A DNA stretch of 64,000 nucleotides. Origin: CBDAUN01 sp965214875. Its GTDB lineage: Bacteria; Pseudomonadota; Gammaproteobacteria; Arenicellales; JAJDZL01. Made by a program: the position numbers and the translations under genes. Location of the stretch: assembly GCA_965214875.1 (NCBI GenBank), contig OZ243980.1:1240001-1304000 (forward strand). The letters run 5' to 3'. How positions within the stretch are numbered: the first letter of the stretch is position 1; every line of letters starts with the position of its first letter. This document shows, in pieces, positions 1 through 9,515 of this stretch. Below the pieces are notes generated by a model. That model was not told the origin of the DNA. It was given only the letters and a program-made list of their open reading frames with translations, and ran no database searches.

Positions 1-2388
1 ATTACCGACATCGACCCGATTCCGCACGGCTTGATATTTGAAAGGTTCTTAAATCCCGAGCGGGTGTCGCCACCTGACTTTGACATCGATTTTTGCGTTG
101 AACAGCGCGACCGCGTTATCCAGCATGTTTCGGACACCTACGGAAAGAGCAGGGTGGCGCAGATCGTCACCTATCAGACCATGGCCGCTCGCGCCGCGGT
201 GCGTGACGTGGGCAGAGCCATCAAGCCTGACTATAGTTTCTATGATCGCCTTGCGAATTTGATTCCGCGTGAACTGGACATTACTCTGGATCAGGCTCTG
301 GAAAAGACTCCGGAGTTAAAGACGCGATACCAAGGCGAGCCACGTGTGCAGGAGGTGTTTGATTCGGCAAAAGTGATTGAAGGCATCGTTCGAAACGTCA
401 GCAAGCACCCTGGGGGCGTGGTCATTGCGCCGTCGGAGATTACCGATTTTGCGGCAACCTTTCCCGACCCCGAAAGCGATTTGGGCATCACTCACTACGA
501 CAAGAATGATCTGGAAGATATCGGTCTTGTGAAGTTCGACTTTCTTGGACTGACGACGCTGACCGTGATTGAGCGTGCGCTTGCATCAATCAATCGTGAC
601 CAGGCTGCCAAAGGGGGTGCGCCAATAAAGCAATCCGATATCCAGCCTGACGACAAGCAGACCTACAAGTACATCCAGACCGGCAATACCGTGGGTATCT
701 TCCAGCTTGAATCTAAGGGCATGCAACGCTTGATTGTCTCTTCCAAGCCCCGAAGGTTTGAAGATCTCGTCGCGTTGCTGGCACTATTTCGACCAGGCCC
801 TCTGCAGACAAAGATGGATCAGGCATTCATCAAGGGCAAAGACGATTCATCGGCGATTAAGTTCCCGCATCCGGATTTGAAAGATGTGCTTGGCACGACC
901 TACGGCGTTGTGCTGTATCAGGAGCAGGTGATGGAAATTGCCCGAGTGATGGGTGGGTATTCGCTTGGCGAGGCAGATCTTTTGCGTCGCGCGATGGGCA
1001 AGAAGCTGGTTGACGAGATGGCGAAACAGCGCAGCCGCTTTGTGACCGGTGCAAAGAGCAAGGGCTATCCAGAACAGCTTGCCGGGGATGTCTTTGATTT
1101 GATGGAGAGTTTCGCTGGCTACGGATTCAACAAGTCGCATTCGGTTGCATATGCATTGCTGGCATTTCGAACCGCTTGGCTTAAGTGCCATTATCCGGCG
1201 CATTTCCTAGCTGCTTCGATGTCAGTTGATTTCAAGCCGGATACAACAACAAAGATTATTTCGGATGCGCGCAAGCTGGGCATCAAGGTTCTGCCGCCCG
1301 ACATCAATCGTTCATCCTTCGAGTTCACGGCGGTCGCGGAAGATGAGATCCTTTATGGCTTCGGAGGCTTGAAGCATATAGGCAAGCCGGTTGCAGAGGC
1401 AATCTGTTCTGCCCGAGATGCAGGCGGACCTTTTGCAAGCGTTGTCGATTTTGTTGAGCGCGCCTTTACGAAAGTATTCACTAAGACTGCAATCGAGGTG
1501 CTCGCTTCCGCTGGATGTTTTGATCAGCTTGATCCGAATCGATCAAAAATATTCAATAATTCTAATGCTTTGCATACGTTTTCTCGGGTTATGTCGGAAG
1601 ATCGAATGGCCGGGCAGATGAATCTTTTTGACGCTGGCGCCGATACTAGCAAAGATGAGCAGTTCGCTTACATAGAAAGCGCCCCTTGGAGCGACCAGCA
1701 GCGAATCAGCTATGAACACGATGCGTTCGGCTTCTACTTCGATGGTCATCCGGCGCAGCATGTCTACGAAGAGATGGACGGTTTGCGATGCGCGCCCATA
1801 GGCAGTCTTGACGCAGAAAATCCGCGAACGACCACGCTCAAGGGCTGGGTTTGCAATCGTCAGATTGTAGACACGAGGCGTGGTAGCCGAATCGCCTTTT
1901 TCGAATTGACGGACCCGAGCGAAAGCGTACCGGTGTCGGTCTTCGCACAAGCCTTTTCCCTGTACTCAGATGCAATCCAAGACGATGCGATCGTTGTAGT
2001 CTTTGGCAAGCCGGTTGCTGACGATCGCTCCGATGGGGTGAAGTTCATCGCGGACGCGGTCGTCGATGCCGAATATGTTCGATCACAGCCTGAAGCGGAG
2101 CTGATCATCCGCATTGACCGGCAATCTGTCAGTTTGGATGCACTGAGCGGCATCAAGAAGATAATTGCCGAGTCGGGCGGTGGGGCGGTTCGAAGACAGT
2201 CAGTCAGAGTCGAGTATTGCAATGAGCTTGGAGAGTCGGCGACATTCAGGCTGGGCGAATCGTGGCGCGCATGCATTTGCGATTGGCTGCTTACGGAACT
2301 GCGCGAAGCAGTCGGGCAAGAGAATGTGGCGATCGATTACTCAAAGGTTCGGCTGAATGTTCCTCAAGCTGAGTCTGCAGCGGCATAG
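1..2388 (+). CDS. dnaE: DNA polymerase III subunit alpha, 5'-truncated by window edge
   Basis: Catalytic alpha subunit of the replicative polymerase; it acts in the cytoplasm as part of the holoenzyme. The reading frame is open from base 1, so about 795 codons are visible and the N-terminal PHP domain (roughly 375 residues by family length) lies outside the window. The visible part opens in the palm domain. PPDFDIDF (visible residues 24-31) holds two catalytic aspartates, and KFDFLGL near residue 178 holds the third; the spacing of about 152 residues matches E. coli D403/D555. The fingers, the helix-hairpin-helix region and a C-terminal OB fold (around GWVCNRQIVDTRRG) follow. The stop at 2388 lies 21 bases before accA, the usual gammaproteobacterial neighbour. 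No frameshift is seen. Confidence 0.97.
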   Translation: MTDIDPIPHGLIFERFLNPERVSPPDFDIDFCVEQRDRVIQHVSDTYGKSRVAQIVTYQTMAARAAVRDVGRAIKPDYSFYDRLANLIPRELDITLDQALEKTPELKTRYQGEPRVQEVFDSAKVIEGIVRNVSKHPGGVVIAPSEITDFAATFPDPESDLGITHYDKNDLEDIGLVKFDFLGLTTLTVIERALASINRDQAAKGGAPIKQSDIQPDDKQTYKYIQTGNTVGIFQLESKGMQRLIVSSKPRRFEDLVALLALFRPGPLQTKMDQAFIKGKDDSSAIKFPHPDLKDVLGTTYGVVLYQEQVMEIARVMGGYSLGEADLLRRAMGKKLVDEMAKQRSRFVTGAKSKGYPEQLAGDVFDLMESFAGYGFNKSHSVAYALLAFRTAWLKCHYPAHFLAASMSVDFKPDTTTKIISDARKLGIKVLPPDINRSSFEFTAVAEDEILYGFGGLKHIGKPVAEAICSARDAGGPFASVVDFVERAFTKVFTKTAIEVLASAGCFDQLDPNRSKIFNNSNALHTFSRVMSEDRMAGQMNLFDAGADTSKDEQFAYIESAPWSDQQRISYEHDAFGFYFDGHPAQHVYEEMDGLRCAPIGSLDAENPRTTTLKGWVCNRQIVDTRRGSRIAFFELTDPSESVPVSVFAQAFSLYSDAIQDDAIVVVFGKPVADDRSDGVKFIADAVVDAEYVRSQPEAELIIRIDRQSVSLDALSGIKKIIAESGGGAVRRQSVRVEYCNELGESATFRLGESWRACICDWLLTELREAVGQENVAIDYSKVRLNVPQAESAAA

Positions 2389-2409
2389 CAGTCAATTGGA
2401 GGATCAATT

Positions 2410-3369
2410 GTGAACGTGAACCTGGACTTCGAAAAGCCGATTGACGAGATCGATGCACAGATCGAAGAGCTCATCCGAATCAGCGAAGCTGGCGATGTCG
2501 ATTTTTCTGAAGAAATAGCAAAGCTTCAAAAGAAATCGAAAAAGTTGGCCGAGTCCATTTTTTCGTCGCTTACGCCATGGCAGATCACGCAGCTGGCGCG
2601 CCACCCGAAGCGGCCATATACCTTAGACTATGTTGATCGGCTGTTCTCGGACTTTCAAGAGATCCATGGCGACCGTGTATTTGCCGATGATCGTTCAATC
2701 GTGGCTGGCTTGGCTCGATTCGATGGACAGGGCGTGGTGGTGATCGGACATCAAAAGGGCAGGACGACCAATACCAAGATTGAGCGCAATTTTGGCATGC
2801 CAAAGCCTGAAGGCTATCGCAAGGCTTCGCGATTGGCTCGGCTGGCGGAGCAGTTCTCCTTGCCCGTTCTAACCTTCGTCGATACGCCAGGCGCCTATCC
2901 TGGCATTGATGCTGAAGAGCGCGGCCAGTGCGAGGCGATTGCTTCGAGCCTCTATACATTTGTCGACTTGGATACACCAATCATTACATCGGTCATTGGT
3001 GAAGGCGGGTCAGGCGGCGCACTCGCCATCGGGATTGCGGATCATGTCATTATGCTTCAATACTCGGTCTACTCGGTTATCTCTCCCGAAGGCTGCGCTT
3101 CGATACTGTGGAAAGACTCCGCTCGCGCACAGGAGGCGGCTCAGGCCATGGGCATGACGGCGAAAACGCTGCTGAGTCAAGGATTGATCGATGAAATTGT
3201 CAACGAACCTTTCGGGGGTGCGCATCGGGACTACGATGAGGTTGCCAAGGCGCTGCGAGGCGCGATCGGAAAGCGTTTGCAACAGTTTGCCGAGATGAAT
3301 GGTGCCGAGCTTAAGTCGGCGAGACATCAGCGGCTTATGTCGTACGGCAAATTCGAGCATGTCAAATAG
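2410..3369 (+). CDS. accA: acetyl-CoA carboxylase carboxyltransferase subunit alpha
   Basis: With AccD, transfers the carboxyl group from carboxybiotin to acetyl-CoA to make malonyl-CoA, the first step of fatty-acid synthesis. The product has 319 residues, the normal AccA length. The N-terminal helical segment (about residues 1-70) is followed by the crotonase-like fold. The glycine-rich GEGGSGGALAIGIAD near residue 196 and SPEGCASILW near residue 217 form the CoA/carboxybiotin site. The start is GTG at 2410, chosen because GGAGGA at 2398-2403 is a strong ribosome-binding site and the N-terminus matches the family. It probably shares a transcript with dnaE. Confidence 0.97.
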   Translation: MNVNLDFEKPIDEIDAQIEELIRISEAGDVDFSEEIAKLQKKSKKLAESIFSSLTPWQITQLARHPKRPYTLDYVDRLFSDFQEIHGDRVFADDRSIVAGLARFDGQGVVVIGHQKGRTTNTKIERNFGMPKPEGYRKASRLARLAEQFSLPVLTFVDTPGAYPGIDAEERGQCEAIASSLYTFVDLDTPIITSVIGEGGSGGALAIGIADHVIMLQYSVYSVISPEGCASILWKDSARAQEAAQAMGMTAKTLLSQGLIDEIVNEPFGGAHRDYDEVAKALRGAIGKRLQQFAEMNGAELKSARHQRLMSYGKFEHVK

Positions 3370-3409
3370 GTAGCAAACCGACATTGCTGTCGCTTGGATT
3401 AACGGACTG

Positions 3410-4759
3410 ATGCAGAATTTTGATTCGCAGTCCATTGCCGACATTTTGTTTGATCAGCTGGGGATCAGCAAGGACAGCCGGTTTTTTGTTGCTTTCAGTG
3501 GCGGGATGGATTCTATGGCGTTATTGCATGTCGTGAGCGTTCTTCGCGATGCCGGGCGCATCAAGCATCTTGGCGCATTGCACTGCAATCATGGCATCAG
3601 TTTCCAGTCGAATCGTTGGGAGTCGCGTTGCGAGCAGATCTGCAGGGACTTGGAAGTCGAATTCGATAGTGCGCGGCTGCGGATGCGGGGCGGCTGGGTG
3701 AGTGAAGGCGTTGCTCGCGATGCGAGATACGATTGGCTGCGCGGCAGGATGGCTAAGGGCTGCGTGCTTTTGACAGCTCACCATCAGTCGGATCAAGCTG
3801 AAACGCTGATCTTGAATCTGGTTCGCGGTGCGTCGCCGCGCGGACTCTCTGCGATGCAGCCGGTAGTGTCGTTCAATGGGGGTTTGCTGATCCGGCCTAT
3901 GCTTGACTTTTCTCGAAGACAAATCGCTGAGTATGTTGAGCGTTTCGGACTTCGATTCATTGAAGATCCGGCGAACGAAAATGTGCGCTATTCGCGCAAT
4001 TTTGTTCGTTCCCGAGTCATTTCCGCGCTTGAGGAGCGGTGGCCATCAGCGGTTAGGCAGGTGGCGCAGGCTGCGCGACTGATGTCTGAAGCGCGCATCG
4101 CGCTGGAGGAACTGGCGGATGAAGATATCGCTAGGTGCGCGACTCGCGGCAGCGGCTTTTTGAGTGAGGGCGTACAGCTACGCTGCAGTCTAATCGGCGA
4201 TCTCAGCAGGTATCGGCAAGTGAATCTGCTGCGCTGCTGGATTCGCCGAGGCGGCTTGCCTGAACCGCCGCAAAGCATGCTTGACGATTTTATTGATCGA
4301 GTCGTCAGGTCGCGGAGCGTTTCGGGCAAGATGCAGTGGCGCGATCATTCGGTGCGCAAGTTCAAGGGAAATCTCTATCTTGTCAGCTCAGAGCGGGTGC
4401 CCGATTCGACGCAGGCGTTTCAATGGGATCTTCGGTCTTCGCTTGCGATCAAGAGTGCGGGGATACGACTGCATCCGGTCTGCGCCTGCGGCGCAGGCTT
4501 GTGCATGCGCGGGATTTCGCAAACAGCCGTAGTCAGGTTTCGAACAGGCGGCGAGCGGATCATTCTGCCAGGCAGAACGCATTCGAGCAAGGTCAAGAAA
4601 CTGCTTAGCGAAAGTTCGATCCCGACTTGGGAGCGCAAAGTGCTGCCGCTTATCTACTTTGGAGATGATCTGGCTTTGGTTTCGCCCGATATCGTTTCAG
4701 CAAAGTATGCGGCCAAAGAAGGTCAAAACGGAATCACAATACAACTAGAACCGATTTGA
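3410..4759 (+). CDS. tilS: tRNA(Ile)-lysidine synthase
   Basis: Attaches lysine to C34 of tRNA-Ile(CAU), changing both its charging and its codon reading from AUG to AUA; essential in most bacteria. The product has 449 residues. The N-type PP-loop ATP motif FSGGMDS lies near residue 28. The central region contains DPAN and SRNFVRSRV, which are characteristic of TilS. The C-terminal TilS_C domain (about residues 360-440) contains GERIILPGRTHSSKVKKLL. The start is the ATG at 3410, 40 bases after accA, with no strong ribosome-binding site visible. In relatives with this gene order pyrG follows directly; here about 3.1 kb of transposon debris intervenes. Confidence 0.95.
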   Translation: MQNFDSQSIADILFDQLGISKDSRFFVAFSGGMDSMALLHVVSVLRDAGRIKHLGALHCNHGISFQSNRWESRCEQICRDLEVEFDSARLRMRGGWVSEGVARDARYDWLRGRMAKGCVLLTAHHQSDQAETLILNLVRGASPRGLSAMQPVVSFNGGLLIRPMLDFSRRQIAEYVERFGLRFIEDPANENVRYSRNFVRSRVISALEERWPSAVRQVAQAARLMSEARIALEELADEDIARCATRGSGFLSEGVQLRCSLIGDLSRYRQVNLLRCWIRRGGLPEPPQSMLDDFIDRVVRSRSVSGKMQWRDHSVRKFKGNLYLVSSERVPDSTQAFQWDLRSSLAIKSAGIRLHPVCACGAGLCMRGISQTAVVRFRTGGERIILPGRTHSSKVKKLLSESSIPTWERKVLPLIYFGDDLALVSPDIVSAKYAAKEGQNGITIQLEPI

Positions 4760-4990
4760 GCGGTTGAGGTTCGATAGATCCGGCACAACATAATGTCCTT
4801 ACGATTAATGAAGTATCGAATTTGTTCAGATTTCAGATGGCAGCCTTCGTCCATGATGTCGAGGCGGCACCTGCGATTCAACCGCAGGACGAATAGCGAC
4901 CGGTGCTGCCAGCTGCCAATTCATATTCGTTCAGCCGTGCACATGATGGTGGTGAAGTGCCGGGACCGGCTCGGGTTGTAAAAAATCTCA
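4760..4990. other. non-coding gap after tilS
   Basis: About 230 bases with no credible gene. Short open frames here have no recognisable product. The stretch leads into IS1380-like debris. Confidence 0.5.
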
Positions 4991-5883
4991 CAGGCGGCGA
5001 ATCGCCATTTCGTTTAGCCGGTCTCGCTGCTGCCGCGCCTGCTTTGGCAATCGGCGCCCGGCTGCGCAGGGCGAGGCATGCGCCAATGCTGCGGCAACGA
5101 GCCGTGCGACGAATTCGATGCCGATGCGCTTCATTCCGACCTTTTCATGATCATCTGCTCCCTGTTCGCGACGTTGCGCCATGTGCCGGGTCCAAGGCTG
5201 CGAGTCGATGCGCATCAAGACCTTGCGCCGCCGGGCGCGAAGCAGGACGGGCAAGATCATGCATCATGCCGGAAGCCGGGCGCTGAAGCCGTGCTGCGCA
5301 GCGTATCAGCTAGGCGGTCGCGAGAGTCCGGGCGATGGCGACTTGGGCCGCCGGCTACTGGCGGTCGCGCAGCACCATCGGAAAAGGGTGGCCCTGGACA
5401 TCGACGCGACTGCGGCACTGCGAGAAGTCGTCGGCGCAGTCCGCCTGCAAGAAGGAAAAGGGCTGAATGCCGGTCGTCGGCTGCATCGCAGAGACCGGCG
5501 TGGCAGACGGCGCGGTTCCTGCACTCGATGAACGGCACGCCCGAAGCGTCCGCGGTGGGCGGTGCGGCGGCTTAGAAAATCAGGCTGGCAAGAGCTCGAG
5601 CTCGACTGCCCGCAGGGCGGTCATGTCTGCCGGGACCTGGTGACGAGCCTTTGCCGGCGAGGCGACTCCAAGGCGGTCCACTGATGCAACCGCAGAGGGG
5701 ATGATTCGGAGGGAGAATCGCATTCGCGAGCTTCGCAGCGGCTTCGGCGCGGCGCATTGCCTGAGCGAGGCGGTCAGCATGATCCGGGCGCTGGCCCTGG
5801 CGCCGCAGACGCCGGAATCTCCCCGCGCCGCGTATTTCGGTGAAAAATCCGTCCCCGAAAAAATCCCTAACGCGGATTTTGGG
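4990..5883 (+). mobile_element. scrambled IS1380-family transposase remnant
   Basis: No open transposase remains, but several frames translate to pieces matching the more complete IS1380-like copy at 27.2-28.7 kb. About 5100-5310 resembles the C-terminal part (FDADALHS, and a CESMRIKTLRRRARSRTGKI stretch). About 5340-5480 carries ALDIDATAAL, the region of the first catalytic aspartate. About 5505-5570 carries FLHSMNGTPEA, and 5704-5810 carries ENRIRELRSGFGAAHC and then the C-terminus. A C-terminal block thus lies upstream of the middle block, which indicates rearrangement or two overlapping partial copies. The boundary CCCTAACGCGGATTTTGGG at 5865-5883 is nearly the same as the outer end of the 27.2-kb copy. 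Non-functional. Confidence 0.7.
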
Positions 5884-6171
5884 CTGATCAAGGCAGGTTT
5901 GATTATTATTCATCTGCATTTGTTGAGTCGGAGAAAATATCTTGTGCGTGGTTCATCGGCATTGAACTGAAACGAGACCTGATGAATATTTCGGAATTGA
6001 AGATTGCGACTGTTGATCGCGAACAACAACCGCGCTTAGCGCGCTGATGAACGAGTGCCACTTGAAGCGCTGAAAAAGATTAGTGAAAACAAACTCTGCG
6101 GGCTAGTCTTTGAGGGTCGCCGACCGCGCTTTGGTCGTTTAAGGCGTAGCCTTGAAATGTCCCGCTACGCC
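5884..6171. other. stretch with no recognisable gene
   Basis: About 290 bases between the IS1380-like end and the nuclease-like pseudogene. It is AT-richer than its flanks. No gene, RNA or clear repeat is seen. Confidence 0.4.
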
Positions 6172-6188
6172 TTAAACCCCAGCCGGCT

Positions 6189-6903
6189 TCAGCCGCCCGC
6201 TCCCTGCGACGGGAACGCCTTGGGCACGAACCACTCCGCATTGACGATGCTCGCGCTGTCCCCGGTCGCCCGCACCACGAACAGCCCTTGCCGCTCGGCA
6301 TATGTCGCCGCCTCCGATTCGCTTCTCAGATACGCCACCGCGCCGTGCACCCGCTTGTGACCGTAGTCCGGAAAATACCGCTTGAAATCCTCCATCGCCG
6401 ACAGGAAGTATTTCACCATGTCCGGGGTCAGCGTCGTCTTGACCTCCACCGCCACCGCCTCGGCACCGTTGACCGCCAGGATATCGAACTCCTTTCGCTT
6501 TTTCTCGCCGCTTTCCGTACGGAACTCCACCTCCACCCGGCGGGAGGTCTGACGCACCTCGATGCCGCGGGCCCGCAATAGCGGCACCAGGCTGCCCTCC
6601 ACCAGCGACTCCACCAGCCGCCCCCCACTGGGTGTTGAAACGGTTGTCGGTCGCTTTCAGCTGCCGGTCGGTTTTTCTCAGCTGCTCATCAGTCTTTTTC
6701 TGCTCCTCGGCCACTTCCTGCACCAGTTTCTTCGTTTCTTTCTGAATCGCGCGCAATTCCTCCATGCCCTTGTCAAATTTCCTCTGCCGCTCGTCCGCTT
6801 CTTTCCGCAACGCGGCCATTTCTTCCTGGCTCGCGCGCAGGTCGAGCCTGAACTCCCTCATGAGCTCCCAGATTTCATCCGCTGCTGCTGAACCATTCGT
6901 CAT
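6189..6903 (-). pseudogene. coiled-coil protein with PD-(D/E)XK nuclease-like domain, frameshifted
   Basis: Two overlapping frames together give a protein of about 237 residues. The N-terminal part starts at ATG 6903 and is a charged coiled coil (about residues 15-85) with repeated EEQKKTDEQLRKTDRQLK-type heptads. The C-terminal part, in the next frame, contains EFDILAVNGAEAVAVEVKT, which fits a PD-(D/E)XK nuclease core (D, then E-x-K). This architecture matches DUF3782-type proteins, common in genomes rich in mobile DNA and of unknown function. The break is at six C's, 6621-6626; five would keep one frame and read NTQWGRLVESLVEG across the junction. It is either a true pseudogene or a homopolymer miscall. 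Confidence 0.65.
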
Positions 6904-6955
6904 TTCTTCAACTAATCTGAATTGAGTTTTGAGATTTTTCTCGGCCGAATCGGAC

Positions 6956-7510
6956 TGTACGGGTTCACTACATGTGAGACTTTTCAGGCGGCAAGCGCGC
7001 TTTGGTTGAAGTTTTCATTATACGCCTGCATGGGCGTGCGTTGTCCGAGCGCCTGATGCGGCCGGCAGGCGTTGCAGAGCGCTCGAACTCGGCCACGGAC
7101 TCGCTGCCGCCGTCGACCTGCACCGACTCGATGTGCTCCGCTGTGGCCTCGAAACGGGATTGCAAGACATGCTGCATGGCCGCTCTCGGATTCGACAGCA
7201 GCCGGCATGCCGCCTTTTGCCCGGCCAGGAATATCGCCGGTAGCGGGCGGCCCGGCTTGCGCGTCCACGCCCGCCCCATTGCCGCGATGCGTGCGGGCAT
7301 ACTCCCTTCGCGCCAGCCCGGCGACAGGGGCTTGACCCACACCGCCTGCCGGAGTGCCGCCCGATAGCACCAGCCGTGCGCCATGCTTCGCGCGCCAGTC
7401 CTCGGCGATGCGCCTCGGGCATGCCACCGCTCGCGCGCCAGCCCGCCGCCACGGCACGCACTCCGGTGCGGCATCGCTTCCCTTGGTGCCACCAAAGAGC
7501 GGTTGCGCAC
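6956..7510 (-). mobile_element. degenerate IS481-like transposase remnant with left terminal repeat
   Basis: The minus strand encodes scattered pieces of the same transposase found at 26.1-27.1 kb, including ESVQVDGGSE (second catalytic aspartate region), RPHQALGQ and a C-terminal MQAYNENF, but in several frames with internal loss. The end at 6956-6980 reads TGTACGGGTTCACTACATGT and continues GAGACTTTTCAGGCGG. It matches 26076-26100 at nearly every base, so it is a terminal inverted repeat of this element. The upstream half of the transposase is not recognisable. Non-functional. Confidence 0.7.
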
Positions 7511-7695
7511 GAGGACTTTGGCAATGCGGTCGGCTACTGTACAACAAGCGGTGCAACAAGGTCGAGTGTTTGTTGCGTAGGCTTAAAGGTTTCCGCAGAG
7601 TTGTCGCGCGCTTCGAAAAAACCGATGCCATGTTTCACGGATTTATCGTATTTTCACCGACCTTCGATGCACTGCGATGTGTTAAAAAGCTCTAA
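7505..7695 (+). pseudogene. IS5-like transposase C-terminal fragment
   Basis: The frame reads LYNKRCNKVECLLRRLKGFR, then RVVARFEKTDAMFHGF and stops near 7695. This fits the C-terminal block of IS5-type DDE transposases, in which an NxVERxFxRLKxFRR motif carries the catalytic glutamate. No N-terminal part is found upstream, where the sequence belongs to the IS481-like remnant. A related tail occurs on the minus strand at 40.19-40.33 kb. Confidence 0.6.
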
Positions 7696-7743
7696 AATTG
7701 TCGAATGATTGTGCTGGTAGTCCAGAATTTTATTTCTGCACAA

Positions 7744-7769
7744 TTGACTCAATTGAGATAAACTATAAC
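7744..7769 (+). promoter_or_regulatory. possible promoter upstream of pyrG
   Basis: TTGACT at 7744-7749 and TATAAC at 7764-7769 resemble sigma-70 elements, but the spacer is only 14 bases, shorter than the usual 16-18. The region is AT-rich and is the only upstream space for pyrG now that the insertion separates it from tilS. Confidence 0.25.
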
Positions 7770-7862
7770 ACCGTCCGAATGGTGTCTTTCTGCCAGCAGC
7801 GTTGCGCTCTCAAACCGCTGCCTGGTACACCTCAGTCGATTTAGTCGCATGAAGATATCTCG

Positions 7863-9515
7863 ATGAACAAGTTTGTTTTTGTCACCGGCGGCGTTGTCTC
7901 TTCACTGGGCAAGGGCATAGCCTCTGCGTCTTTGGCAGCTTTGCTCGAGGCTCGCAAAATAGCGGTCACGCTGATGAAGCTTGACCCGTACATCAATGTC
8001 GACCCAGGCACCATGAGCCCGTTTCAGCATGGCGAAGTGTTTGTGACCGAGGACGGGGCGGAAACGGATCTTGATCTCGGCCACTATGAGCGGTTCGTCA
8101 ATACGAAAATGCGCCAAATCAACAACTTCACGACTGGCCGGATCTACGAACGAGTCATTCGCAAGGAGCGACGAGGCGACTATCTTGGAAAGACGGTGCA
8201 GGTGATACCGCACATTATCGATGAAATCAAGGCATGCATCTATGAAGGTGCCAAGGACTATGAAGTCGCGTTCGTGGAAATCGGCGGCACTGTCGGCGAC
8301 ATCGAGTCGCTGCCGTTTCTGGAGACGATTCGTCAACTTCGCATCGAGCTTGGCATCGAAAATACGCTGTTCGTTCATTTGACCTTGATTCCGAAGCTCG
8401 ACTACGCCGGTGAAATCAAGACCAAGCCCACCCAGCATTCTGTCAAGGAGTTGCGCAGCATTGGCATTCAGCCGGACATACTGCTTTGCCGCACCGACGA
8501 TCCGCTTCCTGATTCAGCGCGCCGCAAAATTGCGCTTTTTACCAACGTGCAGCAGCGATCGGTGGTCTCTGCCGTGACAACCGGCAACGTGTATGAAATA
8601 CCGCATCTTTTTCATGGGCAGGAAGTCGATAAAATCATCGTCGACCAGCTTCGGCTCAATGCCATGGAGACAGATCTTTCAGAATGGGATGATGTCATTG
8701 ATCGAAGTCGCAACGTCAAGGATGAAGTCGTCATCGCGCTAGTCGGCAAGTATTTGGATATCGCGGATTCCTACAAGTCGTTGACCGAGGCTTTGACCCA
8801 TGCGGGCATTCGAACACGTACCAAAGTGACCGTTGAACTGGTCGATGCCGAGGAAGTCGCCCGCGAGGGCGTGCGCATTCTCGATAAGGCGGATGCCATT
8901 ATCGTCCCCGGCGGTTTTGGCAAGCGAGGCACAGAGGGGAAAATACTTGCGGTGCAGTATGCTCGTGAAAACGACATTCCGTATCTTGGAATTTGTCTCG
9001 GCATGCAGATTGCCATGGTGGAATTTGCGCGTCATGTGATGAGCCTAGAAGGTGCCAACAGTACTGAGTTTGCTCCTGACACGCCGCATCCTGTGATTGC
9101 TCTGGTTACCGAATGGCGCGACCAGAGCGGTTCGGTTGAAAAGCGCGGCCCCGATGACGATGTCGGAGGCACTCTCCGTCTAGGCGGTCAAGAGGCCAAG
9201 CTGTCTGACGGTTCGCTAGCGAAACAGCTGTATCAGCGCATCATCATCTGCGAGCGGCATCGCCATCGATACGAGTTCAACAACAAGTATCGTGCAGCAT
9301 TCGAACAGGCCGGTATCGCGTTTACCGGCGCAGCGGGCGATGATCTGGTTGAAATCGTGGAATTGCCGAGCCATCGGTGGTTTATCGGCTGCCAATACCA
9401 TCCCGAGTTCACTTCGACGCCGCGCAAGGGCCATCCGTTGTTCATCGGGCTAGTAGAAGTGGCGCTTGAGCGTAAAAACGCCATTTCATTTGCCCATGGA
9501 GCGGCTGTCAATTGA
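7863..9515 (+). CDS. pyrG: CTP synthase
   Basis: Makes CTP from UTP with ATP and glutamine. The product has 550 residues, typical of PyrG. The N-terminal synthetase domain (about 1-270) begins FVTGGVVSSLGKGIASASL, the nucleotide-binding loop. The C-terminal class I glutaminase domain has GICLGMQ with the catalytic cysteine near residue 378 and HPEF near residue 520. The start is ATG 7863. The stop overlaps the TTG start of kdsA by four bases (TTGA), so translational coupling is likely. Confidence 0.97.
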   Translation: MNKFVFVTGGVVSSLGKGIASASLAALLEARKIAVTLMKLDPYINVDPGTMSPFQHGEVFVTEDGAETDLDLGHYERFVNTKMRQINNFTTGRIYERVIRKERRGDYLGKTVQVIPHIIDEIKACIYEGAKDYEVAFVEIGGTVGDIESLPFLETIRQLRIELGIENTLFVHLTLIPKLDYAGEIKTKPTQHSVKELRSIGIQPDILLCRTDDPLPDSARRKIALFTNVQQRSVVSAVTTGNVYEIPHLFHGQEVDKIIVDQLRLNAMETDLSEWDDVIDRSRNVKDEVVIALVGKYLDIADSYKSLTEALTHAGIRTRTKVTVELVDAEEVAREGVRILDKADAIIVPGGFGKRGTEGKILAVQYARENDIPYLGICLGMQIAMVEFARHVMSLEGANSTEFAPDTPHPVIALVTEWRDQSGSVEKRGPDDDVGGTLRLGGQEAKLSDGSLAKQLYQRIIICERHRHRYEFNNKYRAAFEQAGIAFTGAAGDDLVEIVELPSHRWFIGCQYHPEFTSTPRKGHPLFIGLVEVALERKNAISFAHGAAVN

